A DNA stretch of 30,524 nt from assembly GCA_038329555.1 (NCBI GenBank), contig JBBQNC010000015.1, positions 1 through 30,524 of the forward strand. The letters run 5' to 3'. The translations under genes and the position numbers were made by a program. Positions within the stretch are counted from its first letter, which is position 1; every line of letters starts with the position of its first letter. This DNA is from JALYUA01 sp038329555. GTDB taxonomy: Bacteria; Acidobacteriota; Thermoanaerobaculia; UBA5066; Gp7-AA6. Below the pieces are notes generated by a model. The model did no database searches and had not been told where the DNA came from. It worked only from the letters and a program-made list of their open reading frames with translations. This document shows, piece by piece, positions 14,779 to 22,613 of this stretch.

Positions 14779-15888
14779 TTGGCCTCCGACGCGCCCGACC
14801 CGGCCCCGGAACCGGATCCGGCCCCGGACCGGAGCTGGCCGCGCGGCAAGCCCTTCGATCCCTGGCTCCTGCTCGCGGCCGCGGCCACCTTTGTCGTCCT
14901 GTCGCTCGCCTCCGAAGTCGCGAGCCGGCGCGCGGCGCGATCGGGGTTCTGGTATCGCCGGCTCGATTTCGCGGGCACGGTGACGAGCCTGCCGGAGCTG
15001 AAGGAACGGATCCGCTGGGCCGCAGCGCAGCCGCGTCCCGCGTTCCTTCTCGGGGACAGCGTGCTCGGCGCCTCCGCGCTGCTGGAGCACGGAGCGAAGG
15101 CGGCGGCGGCGCGGAGCGGGACGCTCGCCGCCTTCGTCCGCCGGCGGGCGGCGCGCGACGGCCGCCACGTCGAGAGTCTCGCGGCCGACGGGATGCTCGT
15201 TGCCGACCTCGAGGCCGTCAGCAGACTGACACGGGACGCCGCGCCGGAGCCGAACCGCCGGCTTCTGCTTCTGATTTTGAACGTCCGGATGTTCGCGAGC
15301 GAGTTCCAGGAACCGGAAAAATCCCTTTCGCGCGAATTCCTCGCCGGCGCTCTTCCGTCCGGCGCCGTCCCCCCGCCGGAGAGCTTCCTCGAACGGACGG
15401 TCCCGGAATGGGCCGTCGAGCACTCGGCTCTTCTTCGGGCCAGCGCGATGCTGAAGTCTCTCTGGTATTTCCCGACGAGGCGCGACTTCTTCCGGCGGGT
15501 GGCGGAGCGCGTTCTGGGGGCGGACGGAGATCCCGAGATCCAGGAGGCCGCGCTGCGCCTGAAGGTAGCCGGCTACTACCGTGACCGCTGGGATCTCTCT
15601 TCGACCGGCTTCCGCTCGCTCGACCGGACGCTGCGGGATCTCGCCGCGACGACGAGCGCGGTCGTCGTGCTCACACCTCAGAATCCGGACTTCGTCGACG
15701 ATCCCGAAGCCCTGCGTCGAAACCGGGCGACGCTCGACGCCTTCGTCCGCTCCCGGGGGCTCGGCCGGGTCCGGTACCGCGACTGGTCGGAGCGGTTTCC
15801 CTCCGATCGATTTCTCGACCACTGCCACCTGACCGCAGCCGGTAACCGCGAGTACGCCGGCGAGCTGCTCCGCTTGATCGAAGAATGA
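14779..15888 (+). CDS. Membrane-anchored SGNH hydrolase-like protein of an acyltransferase operon
   Basis: A 369-residue protein. A Pro/Asp-rich cytoplasmic N-terminus precedes one membrane helix at about 28-47, leaving the rest outside. FLLGDSVLGAS (Ser94 in GDS) is SGNH block I, and FLDHCHLTAAGN near the end carries the D-x-x-H pair (Asp347, His350). This architecture is that of AlgX/AlgJ- and DltD-like partners of MBOAT acyltransferases, which pass an acyl group to an extracellular polymer. The first codon is TTG 14779; no ATG or GTG is available before the helix and no ribosome-binding site is visible. Its stop overlaps the next start as ATGA. It is the first gene of the five-gene operon. 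Confidence 0.85.
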   Translation: MASDAPDPAPEPDPAPDRSWPRGKPFDPWLLLAAAATFVVLSLASEVASRRAARSGFWYRRLDFAGTVTSLPELKERIRWAAAQPRPAFLLGDSVLGASALLEHGAKAAAARSGTLAAFVRRRAARDGRHVESLAADGMLVADLEAVSRLTRDAAPEPNRRLLLLILNVRMFASEFQEPEKSLSREFLAGALPSGAVPPPESFLERTVPEWAVEHSALLRASAMLKSLWYFPTRRDFFRRVAERVLGADGDPEIQEAALRLKVAGYYRDRWDLSSTGFRSLDRTLRDLAATTSAVVVLTPQNPDFVDDPEALRRNRATLDAFVRSRGLGRVRYRDWSERFPSDRFLDHCHLTAAGNREYAGELLRLIEE

Positions 15889-16013
15889 CGGCCCGGCGGC
15901 GCCATCTCGCGGCGGGCGCGGCGCTCGGCCTTCTCCTGTTCCTCGTCTTCCTGGCGATCCTGCTCTTCGCCGGAGAGCTGTCGTCGTCGAAGTTCATCTA
16001 TGTGGACTTCTGA
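15885..16013 (+). CDS. 42-residue single-helix membrane protein (DUF5989-like)
   Basis: A 42-residue peptide that begins MTARRRHLAAGA, has one hydrophobic helix at about residues 11-29, and ends ELSSSKFIYVDF. Its ATG overlaps the stop of the upstream gene (ATGA), and the MBOAT start is 6 bp after its stop. Gene-coupled position, basic N-terminus and the FIYxxF ending recall DUF5989 small proteins, which also sit beside SGNH and acyltransferase genes; this similarity is from memory and untested. It could be a scaffold subunit of the acyltransferase. The coding case rests on the overlap, the clear helix and its place in the operon. Confidence 0.75.
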   Translation: MTARRRHLAAGAALGLLLFLVFLAILLFAGELSSSKFIYVDF

Positions 16014-16019
16014 GCCGCC

Positions 16020-17219
16020 GTGATCTTCAACACGAGCTGGTTTCTGCTGTTCTTCGTCCTGGTCTACGCGGCCTTTCTGGCGATACCCGGCGCCCGCGCA
16101 CGCTTCTTCTTCATCCTTCTCGCGAGCGCCGTCTTCCACTTCCATTTTGCGGGGCCGGCGGGAGTCGCTCCCATCGTCGTCGTCGCCGCGTGCACGTACG
16201 GCTTCGGGCTCTGGCTCGCGCGACTCCAGGCGGGCGCGCGGCGCCGCATCGTGTTCGCGGCCGCGGTCGCCATTCCCGCGCTCGCTCTCGTGGCCTACAA
16301 GTACCGCGCGCTCTTTCTCTCGGTGCTGCCCGGCCGCCCGGTCCTTCCCGAGGGGCACGGGGGGGCGCAGGTCGCGCTGCCGCTCGCGATCTCCTTCTTC
16401 ACCTTCGAGTTCGTCCACTACCTGACCGACGTCTACCACGGCTCGGCCCCGATCCGGAGCCCGTTCCGATTCGCCTACTTCTCGATCTTCTTTCCCTCGA
16501 TCGTGTCGGGACCGATCAAGCGGTATCAGCCGTTCCTCGCCCAGGTCGGGGAGGGCATGCGGCGTCCGGGCTTCGCGCTCGCCGTCGCGGGCGCCGCGCA
16601 GGTGCTGATCGGTTTTTTCAAGAAGCTCGTGATCGCGGACAACGCCGCCCTCGCGATCGATCTCGTCGAGAAGCGCTCGCGCGCTTCGGCGGGCGGGATC
16701 CTTCTTCTGCTTTTTCTCCTGTCGGTGCGGATTCTCTTCGACTTCAGCGGCTACAGCGACATCGCGATCGGACTCGCGCGCATGATCGGCATCGCCCTGC
16801 CGGAGAACTTCCGTTATCCCTACATCGCCCGCAACATCTCGGAGTTCTGGCAGCGCTGGCACATTTCCCTCTCGCGCTGGATCCGGGACTACATCTACAT
16901 CCCGCTGGGAGGAGGCCGGCACGGCACCCTGGTGAAGGCGGCGAACCTCTCCGTCACGATGTTCATATGCGGCCTGTGGCACGGCGCGGCGTGGCACTTC
17001 GGTTTCTGGGGGCTGTATCACGGCGCCGGCCTCACGGCGCACAGCGTCTGGGAGAAGTCCCGGATCGGTAAGCGCTTCGCGGCGTTTCCCGGGAGCCGCT
17101 GGATCGGCATCGCCGTGACCGACGCCTTCGTGGCCTACGGCTGGCTTCTCTTCTTCTATCCTCTCGGCCGGGTGGCGACATTCACGAAAGCCCTCCTGGG
17201 GCTGGGAGGAGTCCGATGA
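16020..17219 (+). CDS. MBOAT-family O-acyltransferase (AlgI-like)
   Basis: A 399-residue polytopic inner-membrane protein expected to take acyl groups from a cytoplasmic donor and hand them across the membrane. Family blocks: PLAISFFTFEFVHYLTDVY (120-139), FPSIVSGPIKRYQPF (158-172), GYSDIAIGLARMIGI (244-258), PENFRYPY and NISEFWQRWHISLSRW (272-287) with His281, and CGLWHGAAWHF (317-327), where His321 is the expected catalytic residue. Length is slightly short of typical AlgI (about 470-520), missing C-terminal helices. GTG 16020 begins the standard MIFNTSWFLLFF N-terminus. It overlaps the next gene as ATGA. O-acetylation of an exopolysaccharide is the likely process; the acceptor is not known. 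Confidence 0.93.
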   Translation: MIFNTSWFLLFFVLVYAAFLAIPGARARFFFILLASAVFHFHFAGPAGVAPIVVVAACTYGFGLWLARLQAGARRRIVFAAAVAIPALALVAYKYRALFLSVLPGRPVLPEGHGGAQVALPLAISFFTFEFVHYLTDVYHGSAPIRSPFRFAYFSIFFPSIVSGPIKRYQPFLAQVGEGMRRPGFALAVAGAAQVLIGFFKKLVIADNAALAIDLVEKRSRASAGGILLLLFLLSVRILFDFSGYSDIAIGLARMIGIALPENFRYPYIARNISEFWQRWHISLSRWIRDYIYIPLGGGRHGTLVKAANLSVTMFICGLWHGAAWHFGFWGLYHGAGLTAHSVWEKSRIGKRFAAFPGSRWIGIAVTDAFVAYGWLLFFYPLGRVATFTKALLGLGGVR

Positions 17220-17677
17220 CGGGTCTTCGACGCCTCCGGAGAGACGGGGCCGCGGAGCTCGTTCTCTCCGTCGCCTTCGCTCTCGCCCTCGCTTCGCCGA
17301 CGATGGCCGCGGACTCGGGCGCGCCGGCCTGGCCGTCCTGGTTCGAAAAGAACACGACGGTCTCGGACAAGAAGACGTACGTCCACTTCTTCTGGAACGC
17401 GAACGACGTCCGCCGCCGGTTCGAGGGGAAGGACCGCGAGTCTTTGATCGCGGAGGCGGCGCGCCAGCTCGTGGTCCGTCAGTATCCGAAGCGGGCGACG
17501 GCCGACCGGATGAAAATCGACATCGTGTTCGTCGCCGAGCGGGACGGCTATGGGATGCCGAAGTGGGACACGCTCGCGCGCGTGGCGCACGTCGAGGGCT
17601 CCCGGCAGAAGATCCTCGCGGCCGGCGCGTCGGCCCCCGGGCTGCGCAAGGCGTTCGACCGGTTCGAGCTCTACTGA
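17216..17677 (+). CDS. Small exported protein of the acyltransferase operon, unknown function
   Basis: A 153-residue protein that I do not recognise. Residues 1-32 look like a signal peptide with a basic start (MTGLRRLRR) and the end SPTMAADS. The mature part has WFEKNTTVSDKKTYVHFFWNA, then a long Arg/Glu helix, LVVRQYPKRATADRMKIDIVFVAERDGYG, and a Lys/Arg helix at the C-terminus. The start overlaps the MBOAT stop (ATGA), and its stop overlaps the next start by one base (TGATG), so it is translationally coupled on both sides. It is probably a periplasmic partner of the acyltransferase system. Confidence 0.8.
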   Translation: MTGLRRLRRDGAAELVLSVAFALALASPTMAADSGAPAWPSWFEKNTTVSDKKTYVHFFWNANDVRRRFEGKDRESLIAEAARQLVVRQYPKRATADRMKIDIVFVAERDGYGMPKWDTLARVAHVEGSRQKILAAGASAPGLRKAFDRFELY

Positions 17678-19782
17678 TGCGACTCCGGGTGGCCGCGCGG
17701 ATGGTTCGGGCCGGGGCATTCGGCGCCACCGCCTGGGCGGGACTCGCCTGCCACGCCGCCGCCCTGCAGCCCGTCTCGCACTACCACGATCTCGTCGCGG
17801 GGGACGGGGAGCCCGGGTTCCGGGACGGCGAGTTCCAGCACGCCCGCTTCCGGGCGCCGGCGGGGCTGGCGGTGCTCGCCTCCCGCGGTCTCCTCGTCGT
17901 CGCGGACCGCGACAACCATCGCCTTCGCGGCATTCGCCTCGAGGATTCGAATCGTGTCGAGACGGTGGCCGGCTCGGGAAAGAAGGGGCGCGCGGACGGA
18001 CCCGCCGGCGCGGCGGAGTTCGACGCGCCGTCGGCAATCGTCGCGATCTCGGACGACGCCGTGCTGGTGAACGACGAGGGAAGCGCCCTCTTCCGCCTGG
18101 TCGATTTCGCGAAGCGGCGCGTCGAGACGGTCGCCGGAAACGGTCAACGGGGAGCCGGCGAGGGCGACGCGCGGACGGTCGCCCTGGGCGGGGTCTGGGC
18201 GCTTCTCTTCGTTCCGGCGGAGCAGTCCGTGTACTTCTCCCAGCCCGAGCTCCACGCGTTGCGGCGTCTCGACCTGCGCTCCCGCACCGTCGCGACCGTG
18301 TTGAGCGACGACCCGCGTCTGCCGAAACCGGCCGCGCTCGCGCTCCTGGGCGGAAAGATTTTCGTCGCGGACAGAAACGGCACGGTCGTCAAGCTCGGAG
18401 CCTTCACCCCGGGATCGCCGCCCTCGGTCGAGGGTGTCGGACAGGGCGAGCGCATCCTGTCGATGGCCTCGTCGGCCGACGCGCTTTACGCGACGCAGGG
18501 CAAGAGCGAGGCGCCGTGGGTCTGCGTCACGACGGGCGAGCGGGGACTGCCTCCCGCGGTGATTTCCGACGCGCCACCCGTGCCCTGGCTGGCGTTCGAC
18601 GAGGACATTCCGGTCGGGTTCGCCGCCGACCCGCGCGGGGACCGCGCCTTCTTCGCGACCGCTCCCTCTCTCCACGCCGTCGTCTCCCTGAAGGATTACC
18701 GCTTCCGCGCGCTGGCGGGGGCCAGAGCGGAGAGCGGAACCGGCCTTGTCGATTACGCCTACCCATTGAAGAAGCCCGCGGGAACGTTCCGGATCCTGAT
18801 CCTGGGCGACTCCCACGTGAACTTTTTCGGCATCGCGCCGTCCCGCGCCTCGTTACTGGACCCCGGCCGGGTGGAGACGATGCCGAAGCGGCTCGAGCTC
18901 CTGTTGAGCGCGCTGTCGGCGCTGGACGACGGCGGCAGGCGGTTCGAGGTCCTCTCCCTGACGCGGGCGAGCTGGGACGCGCTCCTGGTCTGGCCGAACT
19001 ATCACGCGATCGACGTCGTGCGGAAGTTCGACGTGGATCTCGTCCTCCTGATGCAACCGCCGTCCACGAATACGATCGAGGCGTACCTCAACCGGCCGAT
19101 CACGGCGAAGGGCATTCCGGCGGACGCCGTGGATCCGGAATACCTGCTCAAGCCCCACTCCGAGAAGATCCGCGGTAACCCGGCCGCCGCCCTCGTCGAC
19201 CGCGCCCGGCAGCTCGGCTGGGTCCATCCGCACGGCGAGGGGCAGGTCTATCTCGACGATCTGAGGACGTTGATGACCGACGGCACCACGCGGCGCGAGC
19301 TCGTCCGGCTGTTCGCGCGGCCGCTCGGCGCCCTGCGGGAAGGGATCCGCGACGCGCGGTCGGCGACGAAGATCGCCGTCTGCTACTTCCCCTTGAGCTC
19401 GAGAGGCTCGGGCGTCGTCGAGCGCGATTTCTGGAAGGAGCTTTCCGATTCCGCCGGCACGGATTGGCTGGACCTGCTCGATCCGTTCGTCGTTCTCCGG
19501 GACACCTGGTTTCCGTTCGCGGAGGGGTGGGGCTACGACCACTTCACGCCGCAGGGGCACGGATTCTTCGCCTTCGTGATCGGGCACGAGCTCGTTCGGA
19601 GCGGCCTCGCGCCCTTTCGGGGAGTCGCTCCGCTTCCCGCGAGGCCGAGGCCGGGGCCCGCCGCGCTCGTCGCGCCCGAGCTGCGCCGGCGCTACGACCT
19701 CCCGCTCGCCGCAATCATCGCCGCAGCCGGCGTCCTGATCGGCTTCCTCGCCGCCCGAATCCTGCTTCGCCGCGATCTCTAG
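17677..19782 (+). CDS. NHL-type beta-propeller fused to SGNH domain, C-terminal membrane anchor
   Basis: A 701-residue exported protein. Residues 1-30 are a signal peptide. Residues about 35-350 are propeller repeats: FRAPAGLAV, VVADRDNHRLRGI, VETVAGSGKKGRADG, LVNDEGSALFRLVD and TVAGNGQRGAGEGDA are typical NHL blades. From 368 an SGNH-type domain begins with ILILGDSHVNFFG (Asp378, Ser379); QPPSTNTIEAYLNR (460-473) and DHFTPQGH (621-628) give the later Asp and His positions. A helix at about 676-695 followed by ARILLRRDL anchors the C-terminus. ATG 17677 overlaps the previous stop by one base. Known acyl-transfer SGNH proteins are not, to my knowledge, fused to NHL propellers. The propeller may bind the acceptor polymer; this is inference. 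A palindrome and a large hairpin follow the gene. Confidence 0.82.
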   Translation: MRLRVAARMVRAGAFGATAWAGLACHAAALQPVSHYHDLVAGDGEPGFRDGEFQHARFRAPAGLAVLASRGLLVVADRDNHRLRGIRLEDSNRVETVAGSGKKGRADGPAGAAEFDAPSAIVAISDDAVLVNDEGSALFRLVDFAKRRVETVAGNGQRGAGEGDARTVALGGVWALLFVPAEQSVYFSQPELHALRRLDLRSRTVATVLSDDPRLPKPAALALLGGKIFVADRNGTVVKLGAFTPGSPPSVEGVGQGERILSMASSADALYATQGKSEAPWVCVTTGERGLPPAVISDAPPVPWLAFDEDIPVGFAADPRGDRAFFATAPSLHAVVSLKDYRFRALAGARAESGTGLVDYAYPLKKPAGTFRILILGDSHVNFFGIAPSRASLLDPGRVETMPKRLELLLSALSALDDGGRRFEVLSLTRASWDALLVWPNYHAIDVVRKFDVDLVLLMQPPSTNTIEAYLNRPITAKGIPADAVDPEYLLKPHSEKIRGNPAAALVDRARQLGWVHPHGEGQVYLDDLRTLMTDGTTRRELVRLFARPLGALREGIRDARSATKIAVCYFPLSSRGSGVVERDFWKELSDSAGTDWLDLLDPFVVLRDTWFPFAEGWGYDHFTPQGHGFFAFVIGHELVRSGLAPFRGVAPLPARPRPGPAALVAPELRRRYDLPLAAIIAAAGVLIGFLAARILLRRDL

Positions 19783-19796
19783 CGCCGGAGGCGAAC

Positions 19797-19814
19797 GGCA
19801 GAAACATTTCTGCC
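19797..19814. other. Near-perfect palindrome GGCAGAAA-CA-TTTCTGCC
   Basis: An 8-bp inverted repeat with a 2-bp centre, 14 bp after the stop of the propeller-SGNH gene and between convergent genes. The A/T-rich arms stand out from the GC-rich background. It could be a protein-binding site or a short transcript-end hairpin. Confidence 0.55.
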
Positions 19815-19829
19815 ACGGTGAACCATCCG

Positions 19830-19882
19830 CTCGCAGCGCGAGGAGTCTCCCGAGCGTCTCGAAGGGAGGAGCCTCGCGCTGC
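19830..19882. terminator. Large hairpin between convergent operons (possible bidirectional terminator)
   Basis: GCAGCGCGAGG (19833-19843) pairs perfectly with CCTCGCGCTGC (19872-19882), and within the loop CTCCC (19847-19851) pairs with GGGAG (19864-19868). It lies between the acyltransferase operon and the convergent glgC. No T-run is present on either side. Confidence 0.5.
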
Positions 19883-19911
19883 GGGAGGCGGAGCGCCAGC
19901 GGAGCCGACGG

Positions 19912-21120
19912 CTAGTCCGGGACGGTGTCCGCGTCGACGACGGCGCCCCGCGCCACCACGACCTTGTCCCGGATCAGGGCGTTCTTGCCGATCGTGGTGA
20001 TCCCGAGGCCTGTTCCCGCCCGGTCGATGTGTCCGACGCGGGCGTGCTTGCCGATCCGCACGGACTTGTCGACGATCGCGCGCTCGATCCGCGCCCCCGT
20101 CTCGACCCGCGAGTCCGTCAGGATCACGGATTCGCGGACGATCGCGCGCGGGCCGATGTACACGCCGGGCGAGAGGATGCATCGCTCGATCCGGGCGCCG
20201 GGGGAGATGACGCACCCGTCCGTGATCATGCTGTCCTTGATCATGGCGCCTTCGCGGGTGACGACGGGAGGGCGCTCCTCCGAGCGCGTGTGGATGATCC
20301 AGGATCGGTCGTTCAGGTCGAGCGCGGGCGGGTCCTCGAGGAGATCCATCTGCGACTCCCAGTACGCCTCGATGGTCCCCACGTCGACCCAGTAGCCCTC
20401 GAAGGGATAGGCGAAGACCCGCTGGCCCGAGGCGACCATCCGCGGGATGACGTCCTTTCCGAAGTCATGCGACGAGTCGCGGCGGCGGGAGTCTTCCGTC
20501 AGGACCTGGGACAGCGTCGCGCGCCCGAAGACGTAGATGCCCATCGACGCGAGCGTCCCCGGAGGCTCCGCCGGCTTCTCGACGAACTGCGTCACCCGGC
20601 CTTCCTCGCCGGGGTCCTCCGTCGCGAGAATCCCCATCCGCGTCGCCTCTTCGGGAGTCACGTTCAGGGTCGCGATCGTGACGTCCGCCTTTCGTTCGAC
20701 GTGGAAGCGGATGAGCGGGTCGTAGTTCATCTTGTAGATGTGGTCGCCCGAGAGGACGAGAACGAAATCCGGCTCGCCCCGCTCGACGAAGGAGAGATTC
20801 TGGCTGATCGCGTCGGCGGTGCCCTTGTACCAGTCGGTGACCATGCGTCCGCGGTAGGGCTGGTAGATCTGGACGCCGCCGGTGAAGCCGCGGTCCAGGT
20901 CCCAGGGGCGTCCGGCGCCGATGTGCTCGTTCAAGGAGTGGGGGCGGTACTGCGTGAGGATCATGACGTCGGCGACGCCGGAGTTGACGCAGTTCGACAG
21001 CGTGAAGTCGATGATGCGGTACTTCCCGGCGAAGGGCACGGCCGGCTTGGCGCGCTTGTCCGTGAGGACTCCGAGGCGCGATCCCTCTCCGCCGGCGAGA
21101 ATGACCGCGCGGGTCTTCAT
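19912..21120 (-). CDS. glgC: Glucose-1-phosphate adenylyltransferase (ADP-glucose pyrophosphorylase)
   Basis: A 402-residue cytoplasmic enzyme that makes ADP-glucose from ATP and glucose 1-phosphate, the committed step of bacterial glycogen synthesis. The nucleotide-binding loop ILAGGEGSRLGVLT, then KPAVPFAGKYRIIDFTLSN, DWYKGTADAI, FVLVLSGDHIYKMNY, GRVTQFVEKPAEP and YWVDVGTIEAYWE are all present, followed by a left-handed beta-helix with hexapeptide repeats (CILSPGVYIGPRAIVRES). ATG 21120 is chosen over an upstream in-frame start because it begins the standard MKTRAVILAGGEG and falls 5 nt after the glgA stop. It is the last gene of a long minus-strand run; glgA and glgC are likely co-transcribed. 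Confidence 0.96.
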   Translation of the reverse strand: MKTRAVILAGGEGSRLGVLTDKRAKPAVPFAGKYRIIDFTLSNCVNSGVADVMILTQYRPHSLNEHIGAGRPWDLDRGFTGGVQIYQPYRGRMVTDWYKGTADAISQNLSFVERGEPDFVLVLSGDHIYKMNYDPLIRFHVERKADVTIATLNVTPEEATRMGILATEDPGEEGRVTQFVEKPAEPPGTLASMGIYVFGRATLSQVLTEDSRRRDSSHDFGKDVIPRMVASGQRVFAYPFEGYWVDVGTIEAYWESQMDLLEDPPALDLNDRSWIIHTRSEERPPVVTREGAMIKDSMITDGCVISPGARIERCILSPGVYIGPRAIVRESVILTDSRVETGARIERAIVDKSVRIGKHARVGHIDRAGTGLGITTIGKNALIRDKVVVARGAVVDADTVPD

Positions 21121-21124
21121 CGGA

Positions 21125-22579
21125 TCATGCCGTCCCCGCCCTCGCATTCGCGGGCCGGGACGCGCGCGCCCTCTCGTAGAGCGCGCCGTATTGCGCCGCC
21201 GAGCGCGTCCACGAGAAGTCGGTGTGCATTCCGCGGCTCTGCAGCTGCGCCCATTTTTCGGCCTGAGCGTACACCCGCAGCATCCGCTCGAGCGCGTCCC
21301 ACAGCGCCGCCGGGTCGTATGCGTCGAACATCAGGCCGGTGCCACCCGGGTCTCCCGCGTCGACGACCGTGTCCGCCAGCCCTCCGGTGCGCCGCGCGAC
21401 GGGGACCGCGCCGTAACGCATGGCAATCATCTGCGTCAGGCCGCACGGCTCGTACCGGGAGGGGATCAGCAACGCCTCCGCGCCCGCGTAGATCCGCCGG
21501 GCGTAGGGGCCGTCGAAGCGAAGCCGGACGCTCGCTCTTCCGGGATACTCGCGCTCGAACTCGGCGAAAGCGTGCTCGAGCGCCGATTCTCCGGTGCCGA
21601 GCAGCACGAACTGGCCCCCGATCGCCAGCCACCGGCGGACCGCGGGGATCGCGATGTCGAAGCCCTTCTGGCGGTCGAGGCGCGAGACGACGGCCAGAAG
21701 CGGACGCATCGCCTCCTCGGGAAGGCCGGCCTCTCGCTGGAGAGCTGCCTTGTTTCCCCGGCGAAGGGAGAGACGCGCGGCGTCGAATTGCACGGCGATC
21801 GACTCGTCGGTCGCGGGATTCCAGCTCCGGACGTCGATGCCGTTCAGGATCCCCGTCAGGTGGTCCGCGCGGGCGCGCAGCACGGGATCCAGCCCGTAGC
21901 CGTACTCGGGCGTCTGGATCTCGCGCGCGTACGAGGGTGAGACCGTGGTGATCTCGTCGGCCGCGAGCAGCCCGAGCCCGAGAAGCGAATCGCGGTGGGA
22001 GTCGGGGAGCCTGGCGATCGCGTCCGTCTTCGGCAACAGATACTCGCCCATCGCGCGTCCCGCGCCCTGACCGGCGTACGGGAGGTTGTGGATCGTGAGA
22101 ACGGAGGCGGCGGCCCGGAAGAAGTCGTTGCCGCGCCCCTCCGTGGCGAGCCAGTAGACGGACGCGGCCGCATGGAAGTCGTGCGCGTGCACGATGTCTG
22201 GGCGGAAGCCCAGCGCCTCCGAGGCCCAAAGGCTCGCGAGCGAGAAGAAGATGAACTTCGGGCCATCCTCTTCGATCCCCGATCCGTAGATCGTCCCGTC
22301 CTTTGGAATCGGGGGGCCCGTGACGAGCCAGTACGGGACGCCGGAGACCTGTGTCGCGAAGATGTCGGCGGTCTGGTCTCCCGCCCCGCGTCGCACGACC
22401 ACCGACGCCGCGTGCGCGGGATCCCATCGCGTCCAGTCGATCGCGCCGTAGCCGGGGATCGCGACCCGCACGTCGTGGCCCGCCTCGATCAAGGCCGCCG
22501 GAAGCGAGCCGGCCACGTCGCCCAATCCGCCGACCTTGACGAGCGGCGCCGCCTCGGCGGCGAGGAAGAGGATCTTCAC
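21125..22579 (-). CDS. glgA: Glycogen synthase (ADP-glucose)
   Basis: A 484-residue GT5 glucosyltransferase that extends alpha-1,4-glucan from ADP-glucose in the cytoplasm. The N-terminal KVGGLGDV (residues 16-23) is the ADP-glucose-binding motif; HAHDFHAA, LTIHNLPYAGQ, ADEITTVSPSYA, NGIDVRSWNPATD and SRLDRQKGFD follow in order, and the C-terminal domain has PSRYEPCGLTQMIAMRYG and RTGGLADTV. The start is GTG 22579, which begins MKILFLAAEAAPLVKVGG as in the family. The gap to glgC is 4 bp. A branching enzyme is not in the window. No ribosome-binding site is visible. Confidence 0.96.
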   Translation of the reverse strand: MKILFLAAEAAPLVKVGGLGDVAGSLPAALIEAGHDVRVAIPGYGAIDWTRWDPAHAASVVVRRGAGDQTADIFATQVSGVPYWLVTGPPIPKDGTIYGSGIEEDGPKFIFFSLASLWASEALGFRPDIVHAHDFHAAASVYWLATEGRGNDFFRAAASVLTIHNLPYAGQGAGRAMGEYLLPKTDAIARLPDSHRDSLLGLGLLAADEITTVSPSYAREIQTPEYGYGLDPVLRARADHLTGILNGIDVRSWNPATDESIAVQFDAARLSLRRGNKAALQREAGLPEEAMRPLLAVVSRLDRQKGFDIAIPAVRRWLAIGGQFVLLGTGESALEHAFAEFEREYPGRASVRLRFDGPYARRIYAGAEALLIPSRYEPCGLTQMIAMRYGAVPVARRTGGLADTVVDAGDPGGTGLMFDAYDPAALWDALERMLRVYAQAEKWAQLQSRGMHTDFSWTRSAAQYGALYERARASRPANARAGTA

Positions 22580-22613
22580 GATCCGACGCCGACGCCGAGG
22601 CGCGTCCCGACGA

